64,000 nt of DNA from Glandiceps talaboti. Lineage: Eukaryota > Hemichordata > Enteropneusta > Spengelidae. Numbering within the stretch: the stretch's first letter is position 1; each line of letters starts with the position of its first letter. The translations under genes and the position numbers were made by a program. The notes under the pieces are model-generated. The model saw only the letters and a program-made list of their open reading frames with translations. It was not told the origin of the DNA and searched no databases. The stretch is taken from the NCBI RefSeq assembly GCF_964340395.1, contig NC_135552.1:25682181-25746180 (forward strand), given 5' to 3'. Below, in pieces: positions 62,818 through 64,000 of this stretch.

Positions 62818-64000
62818 GATTGATGTCAGCATTATAATGATGTTAAAGTAGAAGCGAATTAAATTAACAAATTTTACCTCGTTTAACATCCAAGTTTTCA
62901 TCAAACATAAAGAATTCACATGGTATCCGTTCCCTTTAATATGTTAAACACATGATGTTGGATATCTATTGATAGGCTACACATGTTATATATGTCTGTC
63001 ACATGACCAGTTTATTCAAATGTTATTTGAGAGAGCTACTTTGCCCAATTAAAAATTCTGCCTGGCAGAAAACAAAACTGGGTTAGTTAAAAGAAGGACT
63101 AGCACCAACTTGCAATTCCATGCAGCATATAATGATTATTATTCTAGTACAAAGGAAAGAAATACAAACCAAATACAAACCAACCAATTCCAGTGCACTT
63201 TGACACTGACAGCACTCTAAGGGAGTAACAGTCTGGTAACAACTAGGCCAGAAATCTGTACCTCACCACATGTTTTAACAATCATGCAATGAGAGACACG
63301 CAAACACTGCTTAGGGGAAGGGATTTCAGGAAGTATAGGAGTTGATAGTTACAGATAAAAGATATGTTGCTGAGAATATGATGAAAAGCATGGATTTTCA
63401 AGGTGAAAGTGTACATTTTTATCCACTTAAAGACCAATGAGGGAATCCAAGGTTCTCACATTAGTGATATTGTCATTAAACAAGGATTACTATATTGAAA
63501 ACATCTTGTTGTTTAGGATCAACTTTTTCTATAGTTCTGTCTAACATCAATTTTTGATACTTATACTTTAATCCTCGGTAACTTGACATGGGCCTTTAAT
63601 TACATGCATGTCATGAAGCAAAGGTATTGAAGTAATTACCTAATGTAAAGTAGTATGTTGTGCAATGATTGATCTAGCATGTTCAACATACCAATTGGTG
63701 CTTTATATTTTCATTTCACTTTGTGAGCTTAGTTGTGTAAAAATACAGTAATGGAACATAAACCATGTGCAGAGTTTTGAATTTTTGCATGGATGTGACC
63801 ATATATATTATTCCATGTTCAGTGTTTCTGAGCTACAGTTCCTAATTTCTGAGTATATTATATTCCAATGACCCACCTCACAGTCATTTTCATAAGAAGT
63901 GTCACAAAAGGGCAATCAACATGAGGAAAGTTGAGGGTTCCAGGATAAATACATTAAGCAGTGAGCAAAATGTGGCCAAAATTCCAGTAGTTCTTGAAAA

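Larger units (their letters stand above)
59498..64000 (-). other. Presumed intron of the KCNH gene
   Basis: No further KCNH exon was recognised up to the window end, so this is taken as the last intron. It contains a 26-bp minisatellite (59870-60775) and a foldback element (62651-62817). The rest is AT-rich sequence in which I see nothing. Confidence 0.6.

Overview
The window is animal (metazoan) nuclear DNA. Genes are cut into short exons with GT..AG introns, the DNA is AT-rich, and it carries many microsatellites, minisatellites and small inverted-repeat transposons. The protein families point to a bilaterian that still has cilia-related genes (a CUB-bearing polycystin-1-like protein, CSTPP1). 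Exon texture, TACATGTA-rich introns and repeat load make a marine invertebrate deuterostome, with amphioxus as first guess, the likeliest source. That is an inference and I could not search to test it.

Layout: (1) 1-18008, plus strand: the last 24 coding exons of a polycystin-1-like membrane protein (CUB, REJ, GAIN/GPS, PLAT, 11 membrane spans, polycystin channel). The exons sum to 5523 nt, an exact multiple of 3, with consistent phases. (2) 18009-21755: intergenic, with a degenerate tandem repeat interrupted by a PIF/Harbinger-like MITE. (3) 21756-26133, plus: five-exon membrane short-chain dehydrogenase resembling HSD17B2. (4) 28821-33482, plus: complete seven-exon CSTPP1 (C11orf49), a regulator of the tubulin polyglutamylase complex. 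(5) 37964-40923, minus: complete five-exon METTL6, a tRNA-Ser m3C32 methyltransferase. (6) 42452-50531, plus: complete six-exon EAF1/2, an ELL-associated elongation factor. (7) 58428-59497, minus: the last coding exon of an ERG-type (KCNH2/6/7) potassium channel; the rest of that gene lies to the right of the window.

The genes do not form one pathway. METTL6 and EAF are head to head across about 1.5 kb, the same arrangement I know from human chromosome 3p25, so this pair looks like an ancient bidirectional block. CSTPP1/METTL6 and EAF/KCNH converge, and their intergenic spaces hold foldback elements and a 1.8 kb minisatellite.

The most interesting non-coding observations are: a 33-bp perfect palindrome that looks like the fused tips of a MULE-type MITE, flanked by a 9-bp near-perfect duplication, with a 219-bp relative flanked by a perfect 10-bp duplication; three TWA-duplicating MITEs, one with an apparent paralogous empty site beside it; and a G-rich 26-bp minisatellite in the potassium channel gene. 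I saw no virus-derived element, tRNA, rRNA or CRISPR array. I found no clearly new molecular system.
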